From the NCBI RefSeq assembly GCF_048773025.1, contig NC_133545.1, positions 84,194,501 through 84,258,500 on the forward strand: a stretch of 64,000 bases of DNA, in the 5' to 3' direction. Positions 1-11,319 of the stretch are shown here, piece by piece. The translations under genes and the position numbers were made by a program. How positions within the stretch are numbered: position 1 is the stretch's first letter; the number at the start of each line of letters is the position of its first letter. A model generated the notes under the pieces. It saw only the letters and a program-made list of their open reading frames with translations, did no database searches and was not told where the DNA came from. Origin of the DNA: Camelus bactrianus. Taxonomy: Eukaryota; Chordata; Mammalia; Artiodactyla; Camelidae.

Positions 1-297
1 TTTGAACTACAAGCCACAAATTATCATAGGTGATACCTTTCATCATCAAGTTCTAAGTATTTTTTCCTTTTCATTATGATTTCTGCTTTTATCCATCAAG
101 TCTTTAGATGTGTGTGAGATTTTCATTTCCAAATGTGTGGTGTTTTCCTCATTTTTCTTTTGCTGTTGATTTCTAACTTGATTGAATTGTGGTCAGAGAA
201 TGGGGTTCACCATCTGAGATAAACTGATGCTAGGAAGCACGTAGCAAGGGTGTGTATTGTCTAATTGTTGGGTGCAATGTTTTATAAATGTTTATTA
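1..297 (-). mobile_element. Old L1 fragment, antisense (left half)
   Basis: The plus strand reads like the reverse complement of an old mammalian L1, including the familiar antisense phrase around 'gaattgtggtcagagaa' at 183-200. It runs off the window's left edge. A younger L1 (298-1071) interrupts it and the same old element resumes at about 1072. The subfamily (L1M-like) is from memory only. Confidence 0.6.
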
Positions 298-1071
298 TAT
301 CTGTTAGTATTTGCTTTATGTATTTAGGTGCTCTTATATTGGGTGCATATATGTTAACGAGTGTAATATCCTCATCTTATATTGCTTCTTTAATCATTAT
401 AGAATGTCCTTCTTTATCTTTCTTTATGGTCTTTGTTTTAAAGTCTATTTTGTCTGAAATCAGTACTGCTACACCTGCTTTCTTGTCATTTCCATTTGCG
501 TGGACTATCTTTTTCCATCCTCTCACTCTCAATCTATGTATGTCCTTCCCCCTAAAGTGGGTCTCTCGTATGCAGCATATTGAAGGTTCTTGTTTTATTA
601 TCCAGTCTGCCACTCTATGTCTTTTGATTGGAGCATTTAGTCCATTGACATTTACAGTAATTAATGATGTGTGTTTATTGCCATTTTGAACTTTGTTTTG
701 CTGTTGATTTGGTATTTCTTCTTTTTTCCTCTTTTTTCTTTTTGTGGTTTGATAATTTTCCGTTGTATTGACATAGAATACAGACCTGTAGGGGGAGAGG
801 GGTGGGAAGGGATAAACTGGGGGTTTGAGTTTTGCAGATACTGACTGATATATATATAAAATAGATAAACAAGTTTATACTGTAAAGCCCAGGGAAATAC
901 ATTCAATATCCTGTAGTAGCTCATGGTAAAAAAGAATATGAAAATGTATATATGTGTATTCATGTATGACTGAAGAATTGCGCTGTGCACCAGAAACTGA
1001 CAACATTGTAAACTGACTATAACTCAATTTAAAAAATAATAATAACAAATAAATAAAATAAATTTAGAAAA
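298..1071 (+). mobile_element. Young L1 with 5' inversion (twin priming)
   Basis: The right part (about 767-1071) is an L1 3' UTR in sense orientation, ending in the A-rich tail typical of all young L1 copies here. The left part (298 to about 760) is L1 ORF2 endonuclease sequence on the opposite strand, with its 5' side at the junction. Most of ORF2 is missing between them. The insertion is flanked by 14-bp direct repeats, ataaatgtttatta at 284-297 and ataaatgctcatta at 1072-1085 (two mismatches). Inverted 5' part, sense 3' part and target-site duplications are the classic outcome of twin-primed reverse transcription. The host sequence is an older antisense L1. Confidence 0.85.
377..613 (-). 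pseudogene. L1 ORF2 endonuclease fragment in the inverted segment
   Basis: The minus strand encodes 78 residues matching the start of the L1 ORF2 apurinic/apyrimidinic endonuclease domain. It includes SICCIRETH, the region of the catalytic Glu in the QETH motif (Q replaced by R here), then HRLRVRGWKKI and KKAGVAVLISDK. The endonuclease normally nicks target DNA for L1 insertion. Only this N-terminal slice is present, without reverse transcriptase on the same strand, so it is a dead fragment. Confidence 0.85.
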
Positions 1072-1880
1072 ATAAATGCTCATTAGATCAAATTAATCAT
1101 TTTGTTTTTCAAATCTTCTACATTCCTACCAACTTTTTGGTCTGTTTGATCTACTTATTCATGAAAGAAGTAGCTTAAATCTCTCTTTCTGACAGGGTAT
1201 TTCTCAAATATTCCTAGTTTTCTGACAATTTTTGCCTTGTACAATTTGAGGCTATTTTACCAGGTACTTACAAGCTTAGAGGGTTTATATCTTTTTGCTA
1301 ACATGAACTTTTGATCAAAAACTAATTTGTCTGATGTTTCAATGGCTACATTAGCTTTCCTCTGGTTAGTATCTGTCTGGCACACATTGTTTCTGTCCAT
1401 CGACTTAAGGACTATCTCTGTGTCTGTAAATGTTTGCTGTGTCTCTTTATAAAGTCAATGACTGTTAGGCTGAATTAAAAAAGAGCCTGGTATTTTTGTC
1501 TTGCAACTGCTCAGCTTATCCAGTTACATTTATTCTGATTACTCTCATATTTGTATATAATTTTATTATCATATTAGGTATGTTTTTTGCTCTGCTCTGT
1601 TCTCTATTTCTGTCTGCCCTGCCCTCTTTTTCATTGATTTTCTTATGTCTTTTCCTGATTCCTTTTTTTTAACTTCTTGTTTGCAGGTAATATGCTTTGT
1701 GTATCTTCGTCTAGTGATTATGCTAGTATATTAACATGTGTACTTTATTGTACAGCATAACGTTTGTCAATATCTGTACCTTCACCCCCATAATTCGAGG
1801 ACTTTAGAATGCTTTGCTGCTTCCACCCCTTCCCAAAGCACATGCTACTGTTGTTGTAATTTTTATTTTTCGTTTTTATA
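1072..1880 (-). mobile_element. Old L1 fragment, antisense (right half)
   Basis: Continues the antisense L1 of 1-297 after the younger insertion; 1086-1130 (around 'caaattaatcattttg' and 'caaatcttctacattc') follows the usual antisense order of an old L1. The 3' half of the stretch is very diverged and the right limit is approximate. No open frame survives. Confidence 0.5.
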
Positions 1881-2559
1881 TTCCATCCAGGATTTTAGTT
1901 GATTCAGTTAGGAAGGTCAGTTGGGGTACCTAATCCACCCTCCCACCAGATTCAAAGTTCAAACTCTTCTTTAATCTCAACTTTCAGGGTCTTTCCTTGA
2001 TTTTAATGGAAGAATCACACAAAATTCTCCATGCTTCTATTTCTCTTAGTAGTCACTTACCGGAAATCTCCTAACTAGATGCAAATCTCTCGTGCATGCA
2101 CATGGTTGAAATCAATAACAGCTGAGGAAAGAATGTTTTAAGATAACTGTCATTTTAAGTGAGTCGTGAATTTCACTTGCTGATACTCTTATTTTTATGC
2201 TTAAATTACTGAAAATATTGCTACATGATTATTAATGCAATTTGTTTACTTTGTTTGGTTAATTTAATAGTACATAGTGGTATATGATTGGATCAACTTC
2301 ATTTTGAGTTAGAATTTTCCAATAAGTAGACTTAAGACTTATACACAGATCAACTATGAATCATCTATGCTCTCGTTGATAAAACATAGGTATTAAATAA
2401 GTCCCCCTCAAATTTTCACTTGTGCAGTGACAATTTTTATACAAGTTCTTTCTTTACATGAGTAGGAACAGATGTGTTAGATGGCCAATAAGGCTGTTTG
2501 TCCCATTTACATTAGAGATCTGATGGGAGGAAGGACAGGAGATGCTGTGTCTAGTAACT
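1881..2559. other. Unassigned DNA
   Basis: AT-rich, with no repeat family, open frame or RNA gene that I recognise. It may be further decayed L1. Confidence 0.4.
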
Positions 2560-2635
2560 CAGGTTCTAATTCTGGATCCACCCACAATGAGAGTGTGACA
2601 GTGGGCAAACACCTCACTGTGTCTTAGTGAGATGG
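2560..2635 (+). repeat. MIR-type SINE remnant
   Basis: Order of pieces resembling the MIR core: 'ggttctaattctggatcc', then 'gtgtgacagtgggcaaac' and 'ctcactgtgtct'. Very diverged, so limits are rough. Confidence 0.5.
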
Positions 2636-3116
2636 CCACCCTTCCGAACAAGAGCTGAGCTTTTACTCACCGGTCGTGAATGGGTGTCCATGTTCATCAC
2701 TCCAAGACCAAGACTTGGGAGCTTGCATAAATCCCCAAAGTCTACCCTACAGGTACAGCATTCCATTGCCAATGAGATATGGGAAAAGCAACGGGGGCGA
2801 TGGATGCTTATTGTACCGTGGGTGGCAAACTAGGTTGAGACTCTCCTTTCATGAAATTCAAGACCAAGCCTGGTCTGAGGAAGGAATCGGGACAAGAGCA
2901 GATGCTGTTCTGCCACACAGCCTGGACTTAGGATGGAACCACAGGTCCAGCAGGTCCTAGTTGCCCCAAACCCCCACAAGGCCACTCTGTTGGCAAATGT
3001 CACTAGTTTCAGACTGATGGACACCATGTGGGTAATTAAAACAATGATCTTCAAACTGTTTTGCTTCTGTACCCTCAAAGTAATATTGATGAAAATGCTT
3101 TGTAAGTTGACATATA
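2636..3116. other. Unassigned DNA
   Basis: Moderate GC; two overlapping short plus-strand frames (68 and 94 codons) have no domain I recognise and no splice or promoter context. Treated as non-coding. Confidence 0.4.
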
Positions 3117-3130
3117 GAAATATTCATTGA

Positions 3131-3255
3131 GGAGGAAGATAGAGCTCAGTGGTAGACCGTGTGCTTAGCATGCACAAGGTCCTGGGTTCAATCCCCAGTA
3201 CCTCCATTAAAATGACTAAACCTCATTACCTACACCCTCCCCACTTCCCACAAAG
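3131..3255 (+). mobile_element. Camelid tRNA-Ala-derived SINE (vic-1 type)
   Basis: The head carries a tRNA-like A box (tagagctcagtggtaga), an anticodon-like cttagcatgc (AGC, alanine) and a B box (ggttcaatccc), ending in agtacctcc. A tail with 'aaacctcattacctacacc' follows. Flanking direct repeats gaaatattcattga (3117-3130) and gaaatgttcattga (3256-3269) mark it as a single retroposition. This head is known from camelid SINEs and is the main taxonomic clue in the window. It would be transcribed by RNA polymerase III and mobilised by L1 proteins. Confidence 0.9.
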
Positions 3256-3269
3256 GAAATGTTCATTGA

Positions 3270-3635
3270 GAGCTTCCTTACCTCAAATGATGTGACTCAA
3301 ACACTCCACGCTAATGACTTCAGCACATTACAAAACTCAACTGCACGGCAGGCCCTTCTCAGCTTCAATGTAGTGAGATTCTAAAATTCTGCTAATGCTC
3401 CTTAAACAGAGGTTTCAAAGTAACAATGCTACTCAGAATTGCAGTTGAACAGATTATGAATTACCACAGCCAAGCACTTCTGGATTGTTATAGAAAATAG
3501 TATTATCCAACAAAGTAGTTCTGTTTGTTTTTATTTTTTCACATGTTTACAATTACTGCTAAATAACTAAAAAAGAATCAAGCAATGTTTAGCATCCTAC
3601 AAACAATGTTTAGTTGTCATGCAGCCCAATAGCTT
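3270..3635. other. Unassigned DNA
   Basis: No recognised element or coding signal. Confidence 0.4.
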
Positions 3636-3719
3636 TTCTTTTTTAAAATTTATTATTTTTTTAGTTGATGTATAATCAGTTTACAATGTTGTGTCAGTTT
3701 CTGGTGTACAGCATAATGT

Positions 3720-3752
3720 TTCAGTCGTACACATACATACATACATACATTT
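3720..3752. repeat. (CATA)n microsatellite inside the L1 3' UTR
   Basis: About five tandem cata/acat units, arising in the tatgta-rich part of the antisense L1 3' UTR. Confidence 0.8.
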
Positions 3753-3992
3753 ATTCATATTCATATTCTTTTCTTTATAGCTTACTATAAGATATTGAAT
3801 ATAGTTCCCTGTGCTATACAGAAGAAACTTGTTTATTTATTTTATATATACTAGTTAATATTTGCAAATCTCGAGCTCCCAGTTTATCTCTCCCCACCCA
3901 CTTTTCCCCCAGTCACATAAGATTGTTTACTATGTCTGTGAGTCTGTTTTTGTTTTGTAGATGAGTTCATTAGTGTCTTCCTTTTTCTTTTT

Positions 3993-4328
3993 TTAGACTC
4001 CGTATATGAGTGATATCGTATGGTATTTCTCTTTCTCTTTCTCTTTCTGGCTTACTTCACTTAGAATGATGATCTCCAGGTCCATCCATGTTGCTGTAAA
4101 TGGTACTATTTTATTATTTTTTATGGCTGAGTAGTATTCCATTGTATACATATACCACAACTTCTTTATCCAGTTATCTGGACATTTAGATTGTTTCCAT
4201 GTCCTGGCTATTGTATATAGTGCTGCTATGAACATTGTGGTGCATGTATCTTTTCGAATTAGCATCCTCTCTGATACCTCATTGTAGTTTTGACCTGCAT
4301 TTCTCTGATAATTAGCAATACTGAGCAT
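3993..4328 (-). pseudogene. L1 ORF2 C-terminal fragment
   Basis: An open 111-residue stretch on the minus strand holds the end of ORF2: KDTCTTMFIAALYTIART, then WIKKLWYMYTMEYYSAIKNN and MDLEIIILSEVSQKEKEKEKYH. This C-terminal region lies beyond the Cys-rich segment and normally ends the ORF2 protein. The KEKEKEK run comes from a short (ctcttt)n expansion near 4024-4049. Confidence 0.85.
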
Positions 4329-5192
4329 TTCTTCATGTGCCTATTGGCCATTTTTGTATGTCTTCATTGGAGAATTGCTTGTTTAGGTCTTCTGCCCATT
4401 TTTGGACTGGGTTGTTCTTCTGTAATTAAGTTATGTGAGCTGTTTATATATTCTGGAAATTAAGCCCTTATCAGTCACATCATTTGCAAATATTTTCTCC
4501 CATTATGTAGGCTGCCTTTTTTTTATAGTTTCCTTTGCTGTTCCAAAGCTTATAAGTTTAGCTAGGTGCATTTGTTAATTTTTGCTTTTATTTCTATTGC
4601 CCTAGGAGAACATTGCTAAGATTTATGTCAGAAAATGTTTTGCCTATGTTTTGTTCTAGAAAACTTATAATGTCTTGTCATATTTAAATCTTTAAGCCAT
4701 TTTGAGTTTATTTTTGTGTATAGTGTGAGGGAGTGTTCTAACTTTACTGATTTACATGTGGCTGTCCAGCTTCCCCAGCATGACTTGCTGAGCAGATTGT
4801 CTTTTCTCTATTGTATATTCTTGCCTGCTTTGTCAAAGATTAATTGACTGTAAGTGTGTGGGTTTATTTCTGGGCTCTCTATTTTGTTCCATTGATCCAT
4901 ATGTCTGTTTTTGTGCCAATACCATGCTGTTTGATTACTGTAGCTCTGTAGTATTGTTTGAAGTCTGGGAGGGTTATTCCTCCAGCTTTATTGTTTTTTG
5001 TTTTTCAGTATTGCTTTGGCAGTTCTGGGTCTTTTGTGATTCCATAAAAATTTTAGGATTATTTGTTCTAGTTCTGTGAAAAATTTCCTAGGTAATTTGA
5101 TAGAGATTGCATTATATCTGTAGATTGCTCTGGGTAGTATGATCATTTTTAACAGTATTAATTCTTTCAATCCAAGAACATGGAATATATTT

Positions 5193-5525
5193 TCATTTCT
5201 TTACATCATCTTTAATTGCCTTAATCAATGTTTTGTAGTTCTCCATGTATAAGTCTTTCACCTCTTTGGTCAGGTTTATTCCTAAGTATTTTATTTCCTT
5301 GGATGCAATTTTAAAAGAGATTGTTTCTTTACTTTTTTCTTCCGATATTTCATTGTTAGTGTAAAGAAATGCAACCAATTTCTGTATGTTAATCTTGTAT
5401 CTTGTTATGTTACTAAATTCTTTTATCAGCTCATAGATTTGTGTGGAACCTTTAGGGTTTTCTATATATAGTATCATGTCATCCACATATAATGACAATT
5501 TTACCTCCTCTCTTTCAGTTTGCAT
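5193..5525 (-). pseudogene. L1 ORF2 reverse-transcriptase fragment with YVDD
   Basis: 110 open residues on the minus strand: [20 protein letters not shown], then [16 protein letters not shown] and [24 protein letters not shown] (codons at 5478-5489) is the palm catalytic box, where many L1s have FADD. Upstream RT motifs are beyond the 5' truncation, so this is a decayed piece. Confidence 0.85.
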
Positions 5526-5607
5526 TCCTTTTATTTCTTTTTCTTGTTTGATTACTATGTCTAGGACTTCCAGTACTATGTTGAATAGAAGTGGTGAGAG
5601 TGGGCCA

Positions 5608-5738
5608 GTAGCCTATCATACATTCTATGCCCTTGGCCTCTTGTCTGCCTCACCTTGCCTCACCTGGGCTCTGGCTGACTTAGGGGACAAATTACACAGG
5701 ACACAGCTTGGTAAAGAGACTGGCAGTGAGGTTGAGAG
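5608..5738. other. Unassigned DNA
   Basis: Short unique stretch between an L1 5' break and a MER5A-type element. Confidence 0.4.
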
Positions 5739-5951
5739 CAGGGTTTTTCAACTTGGGCACTATTGACATTTTGGAATAACCATTCTTTGTTGTGTGTGAG
5801 TGGCCATCCTATGTACTGTAGGATGTTCATCAGCCTCCCTGGCTTCTAACTGCTAAATAACAGCAACACCCCTCTCCCAGTTGTAACAATCAAAACACCT
5901 CCAAATGTCCCAGGGTGGCAGTGCAAAATTGCTTCTTGTTGAAAACCTCTG
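5739..5951 (+). mobile_element. MER5A-type hAT MITE
   Basis: Non-autonomous DNA transposon of the hAT-Charlie group. The internal order fits: 'gggcactattgacatttt', 'tctttgttgtg', 'tgtaggatgttcatcagcc', 'cccagttgtaacaatcaaaa'. Terminal inverted repeats are recognisable (cagggtttttcaac at 5739, gttgaaaacctctg ending 5951). A short internal segment usual in the family is absent. The 8-bp target duplication is not clear. An ancient mammal-wide insertion. Confidence 0.8.
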
Positions 5952-6514
5952 GGCTGAAGAAAAGCCAGGGGTGTAGGTGCACTGAGTCAGCTATACCAAA
6001 CTCAGCTTTGAGGTTGAGTGGGATAAATACAACATAACAGGCACTGATTGGGTTTGACAACGTGACAGTCATTGGTCACCTACATTGCTGCATTGGTAAC
6101 CCACCTATATCCTCTTGGTGTATCATCTCCTTGCACACTAGCTCAACTTCCAACACCTGAGCCTATTCTCTCTGTGAATGGGGCAACCCAGATGCACTAG
6201 GGAGTTAACACCGCCCAGGGGTAATTCTTATCTAAAGGCTGAAGGGAGATGCTGGATAAACATCCCCTTGCATCCCTCTCTGAGGTACGTGTTTCCTACT
6301 TTCTCCCAAAATTCTTGGCAAGATTGAATTTCAATTGCTTGTACTGATAAGCATTCTTTATTTGCTTTTTCTCATTCTCAGTTTCATGTTCCCAACCCCC
6401 TATAAATCTTTACTTGTGCTCAAATCCTTGCCTTTGTATTTGCTTCAGGAAAAATTTTATCTAAGATTTACATTCCTTTGATTTTTCATAAGGGGGTCTA
6501 GTGGTGAAGTGAGG
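5952..6514. other. Unassigned DNA
   Basis: Unique-looking, no open frame of note. 6390-6480 has a vaguely LTR-like composition but no ends or repeats I can support. Confidence 0.35.
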
Positions 6515-8215
6515 AATGGATGATTTTTCAATAAAGGATGCTGGGTCACTTGATATCCATATGGGAAAAATACACCAATCCCTGCCTCACACCATGCACA
6601 AAAAAATTTCCAGGTGGATTGTATGCCTGAGTATAATATGTAAAATCATAAAACTTCTAGAAGTTACCACAGAAGAATGTCTTCATGGCAAAGTTCAAAG
6701 GAAAGATTACCTAAACAGGAAGCAAAAAACACTAATAAAAAAAGAAATATTGATAAATTGAGTCACATTAAAATCACAGACTTCTACTCAACAAGGAAAA
6801 CAGGAGAGAGAGAAAAGGCAAGTGACAAAATGAAAGAAGGTATTTGCAAAACATAACCGTCAAAGGAAATTCATGAAAATCAATAGATAAAAAGACACAA
6901 CTTGATAGAAAGAGTCACTTCTCAAAGAGGGAATCCAAAAGGCCAATGAGTGTTTAACCTCGTCAGTTAAACAGCAAAAGCAAATTAATGTGATGTCCCC
7001 GTACCCCTTTGGGAATCACTGTCAGTTAAAAGGTTGACAACACCAAGTATTTTGTGAGAATGTGGAGCATCTTGAACTCCCATGCGTTGCTGGTGGGAGT
7101 GTAAATTGATCCAACCAGTTTGGAAAAGTTCTACTAAATTATCTTCCTTATACCCTATGACCCAGCAACTCAGTACCAAAGACATGCCCAGGAATGTCAT
7201 AGAAGCATTATCTGTAATACCCTCAAATTGGAAACTACCCAATTGTCCATCAATAGTAGAATGGATAAGTAAATTTGTAGTGTATGCACACAATGTAACA
7301 ATATCTAGCCGTAAAACATAGATAAATTACTGTCACAGTCCACAAGAATGCATCTTACAAACATAACGTTGAGAGAAAGAACTAACACAAAAGAATGCAT
7401 ATTGTATGGTTATTTATATAAAGTTCACAAAAGGACATAACTGATCTATTGTATTAGGAGTTAAGACTGTGAACAAAGAATATCACCAGCCATATCCGTA
7501 AACAAAAGATGCTGTGGCCACCAAGTCATCAGCTGCTACCGCCATTCCCCACAGTGAGCGGAGGGAACTCAGGATGCAGACAAGCAGGCAGCCTGACCTC
7601 TGCTGTCACCGCCAAAGGTGTCCCCTGAGGGAGCTCAGGATGAGAAACCACAGGACACTGGCCCATGCTAGGTGCACATCAAAGGAATGATTTCAGTGAG
7701 CCCAGATGTTTGCACCTTCCCATACATAGAAAAGTGCTAAATTCTTTAACTTGAGATATCTGGTTTTCTTTAATTAACAGTAATCTTTTGATGTTACCTG
7801 GGCTTTGTTGTAAAAAACTCTTATATATCCTGGTTCCTCCCCTACCTCTTTGGAGGAGTCCCTCTGAACCATCTGAGAGGCTATCATCCTGGGTTCGAGT
7901 CCTCAGAAATGTTTGCCAAATAAAACATAACTTTCAACTTTTAGGTTGTGCATTTTATTTCAGTCTACAGGACAACAGTTACATTTGGGGAGGACGGCGA
8001 AAGGAGTGACCCTGGGGGGCAATCTGTGGTACTTTATGGCAGTTCTAGTAAATTAACACAAGGAGAATTCCACTTTGCATAGCAAGTTGGCAATATAAAA
8101 CAATGTTGATGATTTTCATCCACTGACTTAATACTTTCAAACCCAAGTACTTTCCTAGAGAAACTCTCAACACATGTGTACAGGGAGAGAAATGGAAGAA
8201 CATTTTCTGCAGCAT
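6515..8215 (+). mobile_element. Old L1 3' half, split by a solo LTR
   Basis: Sense-strand L1 of an old subfamily (L1ME-like). ORF2 C-terminal sequence is readable in pieces: 7082 onward gives CWWECKLIQPVWKS, matching the conserved Cys/Trp region. The 3' UTR begins before 7467 ('gtattaggagttaagac') and resumes after the LTR at 7970 ('ggacaacagttacatttg'). A short stretch at 8150-8215 ('agaaactctcaacacatgtg') is also L1-like and may be part of it or a separate piece. Frames are heavily broken. Confidence 0.65.
7468..7969 (+). mobile_element. Solo LTR, 502-bp family, copy 1
   Basis: Fossil ERV long terminal repeat with no internal region beside it. It starts TG and ends CA, with an AATAAA-type polyadenylation signal about 50 bp before the end. 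Four-bp flanks agac (7464-7467) and ggac (7970-7973) act as target duplication, which suggests a class I (gammaretrovirus-like) ERV. It sits inside an old L1. A second copy, also 502 bp, lies at 57872-58373. The two match at roughly four bases in five by eye, so both are old. Confidence 0.8.
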
Positions 8216-9249
8216 TATTTATGATGAGAGAGAAAGAGAGGGGGGTGGCAGGAGGGAGTGGGAGACAGAAAGATACCAGTCAGGCTTGGATTAAGTCAGG
8301 TCAAGGGAAAGACTACTGAACTCGCCGAGTGGCCTGGCAAAATCAGGTCACAGGGTGCATTTTAACTGTTCTTGCTGACTTAGGAGCTGGTTTCCAACTT
8401 AATGACAGTTGAGCCCGCCATGATAGGGTGCGCCACTGAACAGAGGTGGCATTTGCTAAACATAGCAGGTGTATGGGACAATAGGGATTTAAATGATAAA
8501 GGAACTAAATAAGTTTTCCCTCTTCAGTTTCAAGAAGAAAATGTATAAGCTTAATTTAAAAAAAAAAACCAAAACCCAAATCTATGATTCTCATACAAAT
8601 ATAAAGTAAACCTGAGTTAAAATTTTTATTTAAGTCTATAAATGATGAAAGAACTGAAGAGATGTTAATACTGATTCAAAAGAGAATTTGAAGAAGACAC
8701 AGAGTTTTTCAGCCAAACAAACGCTGAAATAAATTTCCCGAGAGATACAACTGGTTAATATCGTGCAAGGCAATAAACTGCCCTAGGAGTTCTCTCTCCT
8801 TCCAGGTGAAAATGTTTTGCTCTGCTATTGGAGACGGGTCATTTGCATTTTCTCAGTTTTCTAGGTGATCCTAAAGAAAAGAAGATAAAAAGTCAGACAA
8901 AGGGATCCACGCCTAGAAAATCAGGAAATCCCAGCAGTGGTAGACTTGGTAGACAACGGCCAGAATGACACTGAGAAGGCACCCATAATAACTCTTGCTT
9001 ATTTCCAGGTTTGGGATAAATTTTCCTAACACCAGGGAAAGTAAGTTTACTGCTATATGGAGGGCCAGGTGGAGAGGATGGGGGCCGCTGCTGCCTTCAC
9101 AAACTGCAGTGTGGCCTGGAGGCAGGGGCTGGCAGAGCAGCAGGAGGCAAAAGGCTCCCTCCTCCCTGCTGAGCCATTCCTACTGAAGTGGGTGGAGAGG
9201 GGGCAGGGCACAACCTCTGAAGGAAGGGCTATTGAGGAACAGGACACAC
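8216..9249. other. Unassigned DNA with a GA-rich patch
   Basis: 8224-8275 is purine-rich (gagagagaaagagagg). The rest shows no family I recognise. Overlapping short frames on both strands at 9053-9430 are not supported as a gene. Confidence 0.4.
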
Positions 9250-9675
9250 TGGTTAGAACCAAGATGGCGGAAGATTCGACCTCCAGTAGACCTTGAGCCT
9301 CATAGCACACCCACAGGCACATGACAGTTCCTAGGCTGACCTTAAAAGGGCCAAAAATGGGCAAGGTGTTTCTTGGGAATCCTGGCTCCTTCCCCAAAGT
9401 AGTTGGAATAATCCTCCTACACATCAGCATGTGAGATTACCAAGCCCATAAAAGCTTACAACTCCGCACCTCATGGTCGCCCTCCCTCTCACCTATCTGA
9501 GATGGCCTTCGCTCTGTCTACGGAGTGTGGATCTCCTTAGCCATTTTCCCTTCTGAGTGAGACAGACCACACTCTGCCTATGGAGTGTGTATCTCTCTAA
9601 ATAAACTTGCTTCCACTTTAACATGCCTCACTCTTGACTTCTTTCCTGCATGAGGCAAGAACCTATTCTCCCACA
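9250..9675 (+). mobile_element. Solo LTR (ERV1-like), 426 bp
   Basis: Fossil LTR: starts TGGTTAGAACC, ends CCACA, with AATAAA at 9599. Exact 4-bp target duplications acac lie at 9246-9249 and 9676-9679. Its first ~60 bp resemble the start of the minus-strand LTR at 17090-17588, so the two belong to related families. No internal proviral sequence adjoins it; it looks like a recombined solo LTR. Confidence 0.75.
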
Positions 9676-9949
9676 ACACGACTACTCTGCCGCTGTTGCG
9701 TTGCTTGCTTATCTGTAAGAAGAGGATTCACTGCAAATGTCATTCTGTCTGACCACTTACCTCCTTCTCTCAGGCTGAAGCGCGGTGCCCAAGGATGACC
9801 TGAGAATGACCGCACCCCGTTCTCTTCCCTATAGCCTATGTTTCCTTGGCCAGGTCATGCTGTGTTTGTACCCTCTTCATCCCTTCCCACACTCATCTGG
9901 GGCTGTAAGCAGATAAGGTAGAGGGTTCCCAGAGAAAGAGAACCAGGCA

Positions 9950-10420
9950 TGGCTTTCTTGACATGAAAGAAGTCATTATTGGCCTAAACCATTCTGTGAC
10001 CTAAGCCTGGCCACAGTGCCTACCCTTGAACTGGTCTCAGTAATTAACGATCTTAAGGAAAGTAAAGGAATAAAGGAAAAGTTGTCAAGAAACAATGGTT
10101 CAGCAATAAAACCATCCAAGCTCCTCCTCAAGGGACGTGCGTAACAGTCTGATACAGGTCTTCGAGTTCTGCAGGAACTGGGGTCTCCACCCAGGGGGAG
10201 GATGGAATCACGATGTTGACCTTTTCTGACCCTTGTGACTTCAATCAACTAAATCATGGAATCATGGAATCTGTCAACATTTTGCCCAATTCTATGCTGA
10301 ATTCTCCTCTGATTAAGCCACTTAATCAGACACTGCTTTGGGAAAAATCTCCAGTGTTCTCCTTACTTGCTGCAAGTAATATATATCCTTCCTTCTCCTG
10401 ATCTTTGGCTTGGCAGGCGA
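9950..10420 (+). mobile_element. Probable LTR, ends uncertain
   Basis: The composition and order ('ggcctaaaccattctgtgac' near 9983, 'ctcctgatctttggcttgg' near the right end) recall a retroviral LTR. Candidate ends TG at 9950 and CA at 10415 have flanks ggca and ggcg. It lies between two better-supported LTRs on the same strand. The family is unknown. Confidence 0.4.
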
Positions 10421-10524
10421 ACCCAACTTTCAGGTTAACAGAGCCTACGCAATTCACAGAAGGGTTGAAAAAGATAGCTGAACTTGCAAGTATTGTTCTC
10501 CCTCCCTGGAATGCCCACCCACCC

Positions 10525-11173
10525 CATTAGAGCAGGCAGATAGCTAGATCTGAGCAGAGAAAGGGGGATGCAGGCCAAATGGCAGGAACTGGGCAAAAAA
10601 AGGAGAAGGGCATGGGCCAAATGCAGGAAACCCTACATCATGTAAACAACAGGGGTCTCTGGGCAGAGAAAGAAAAGCAGGAACCTCTGGGCTGATAAGC
10701 GATCACACATTTTGGGGTGACGGGTGACCTGGAGGCTGACACAGAAAAGTGGGAAAAGACAGGAATCTCCAGTGTCTGAATGTAACCTTTTGCTCATTAT
10801 GCCCTCATTTCAATCAAATTAGCCTTGCAGATTAGAAGTACCCATCATGCACTGAAGCCATGACACTTCTGATCCAGACCAAATAAGGACAAAAATCCCT
10901 CCTTCCCTCGGGAAGGTGGAGTTGGGGTGATAATCAGGGAATATGACCCCAAGCGCTTCCCTCCCCAATGAATACTCTGCTCATTTATTTTTATACTCTT
11001 TGTAACTAACTTGCCAAAGAAACTCAGGGCAGCTGCTCACCTGAGCCTGCCCTCTCTCCTCTTGAGAGTGTGCAATCCATCCCTTCATAACCCCCCCCCT
11101 TTACTTTCTTACCCTCTGTGTCTCATCTCTGAATTCTTCGTGCGACCAGACAAGAACCTAATCTCCGGCAACA
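10525..11173 (+). mobile_element. Solo LTR, ~650-bp family, copy 1
   Basis: Fossil LTR nearly collinear with 36001-36662: both run from 'ttagagcag', through 'gatccagaccaaataaggac', to a U5-like end after 'tctctgaattctt'. In this copy the right end is CA at 11173. The 4-bp target duplication is unclear here but clear in copy 2, which supports a class I ERV. There is no adjoining internal region. Confidence 0.75.
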
Positions 11174-11319
11174 CCCTTTGTGCCTGCAGGCGTCTTCCGC
11201 ATTCTTCCATTTGTGGTGCCACCTGTCACTTTCTAGAAGCTTCTCTTGCTCAGGTCCTCCCCATCTCTTCCTCACTGCTCTCCTCATACACACACTTTAT
11301 ACCACTAGGGTATAACTTT

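Larger units (their letters stand above)
3636..5607 (-). mobile_element. 5'-truncated L1, antisense
   Basis: The 3' end lies at the left: T-rich start, then the reverse complement of the young L1 3' UTR ('ctgtgctatacagaagaaac' at 3811-3830). The ORF2 C-terminus follows, and reverse transcriptase is reached near 5480. The 5' end breaks off near 5607 inside ORF2, just after the antisense phrase for 'SPLLFNIV'. About 2 kb of a ~6-kb element remains. Possible short target repeats (gcccaatagc near 3626, gccagtagcc near 5605) are weak. ORF2 frames are interrupted, so it is inactive. Confidence 0.85.

Noticed and set aside
3131-3210. Functional tRNA-Ala gene
   Set aside because: tRNA-like head with A and B boxes, but mismatched stems, a SINE tail and target duplications; the same head recurs at least five times.
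7468-11173. A single provirus bounded by two of these LTRs
   Set aside because: The LTRs differ in family, and the DNA between them shows no recognisable gag, pol or env sequence; each clear one has its own 4-bp duplication.
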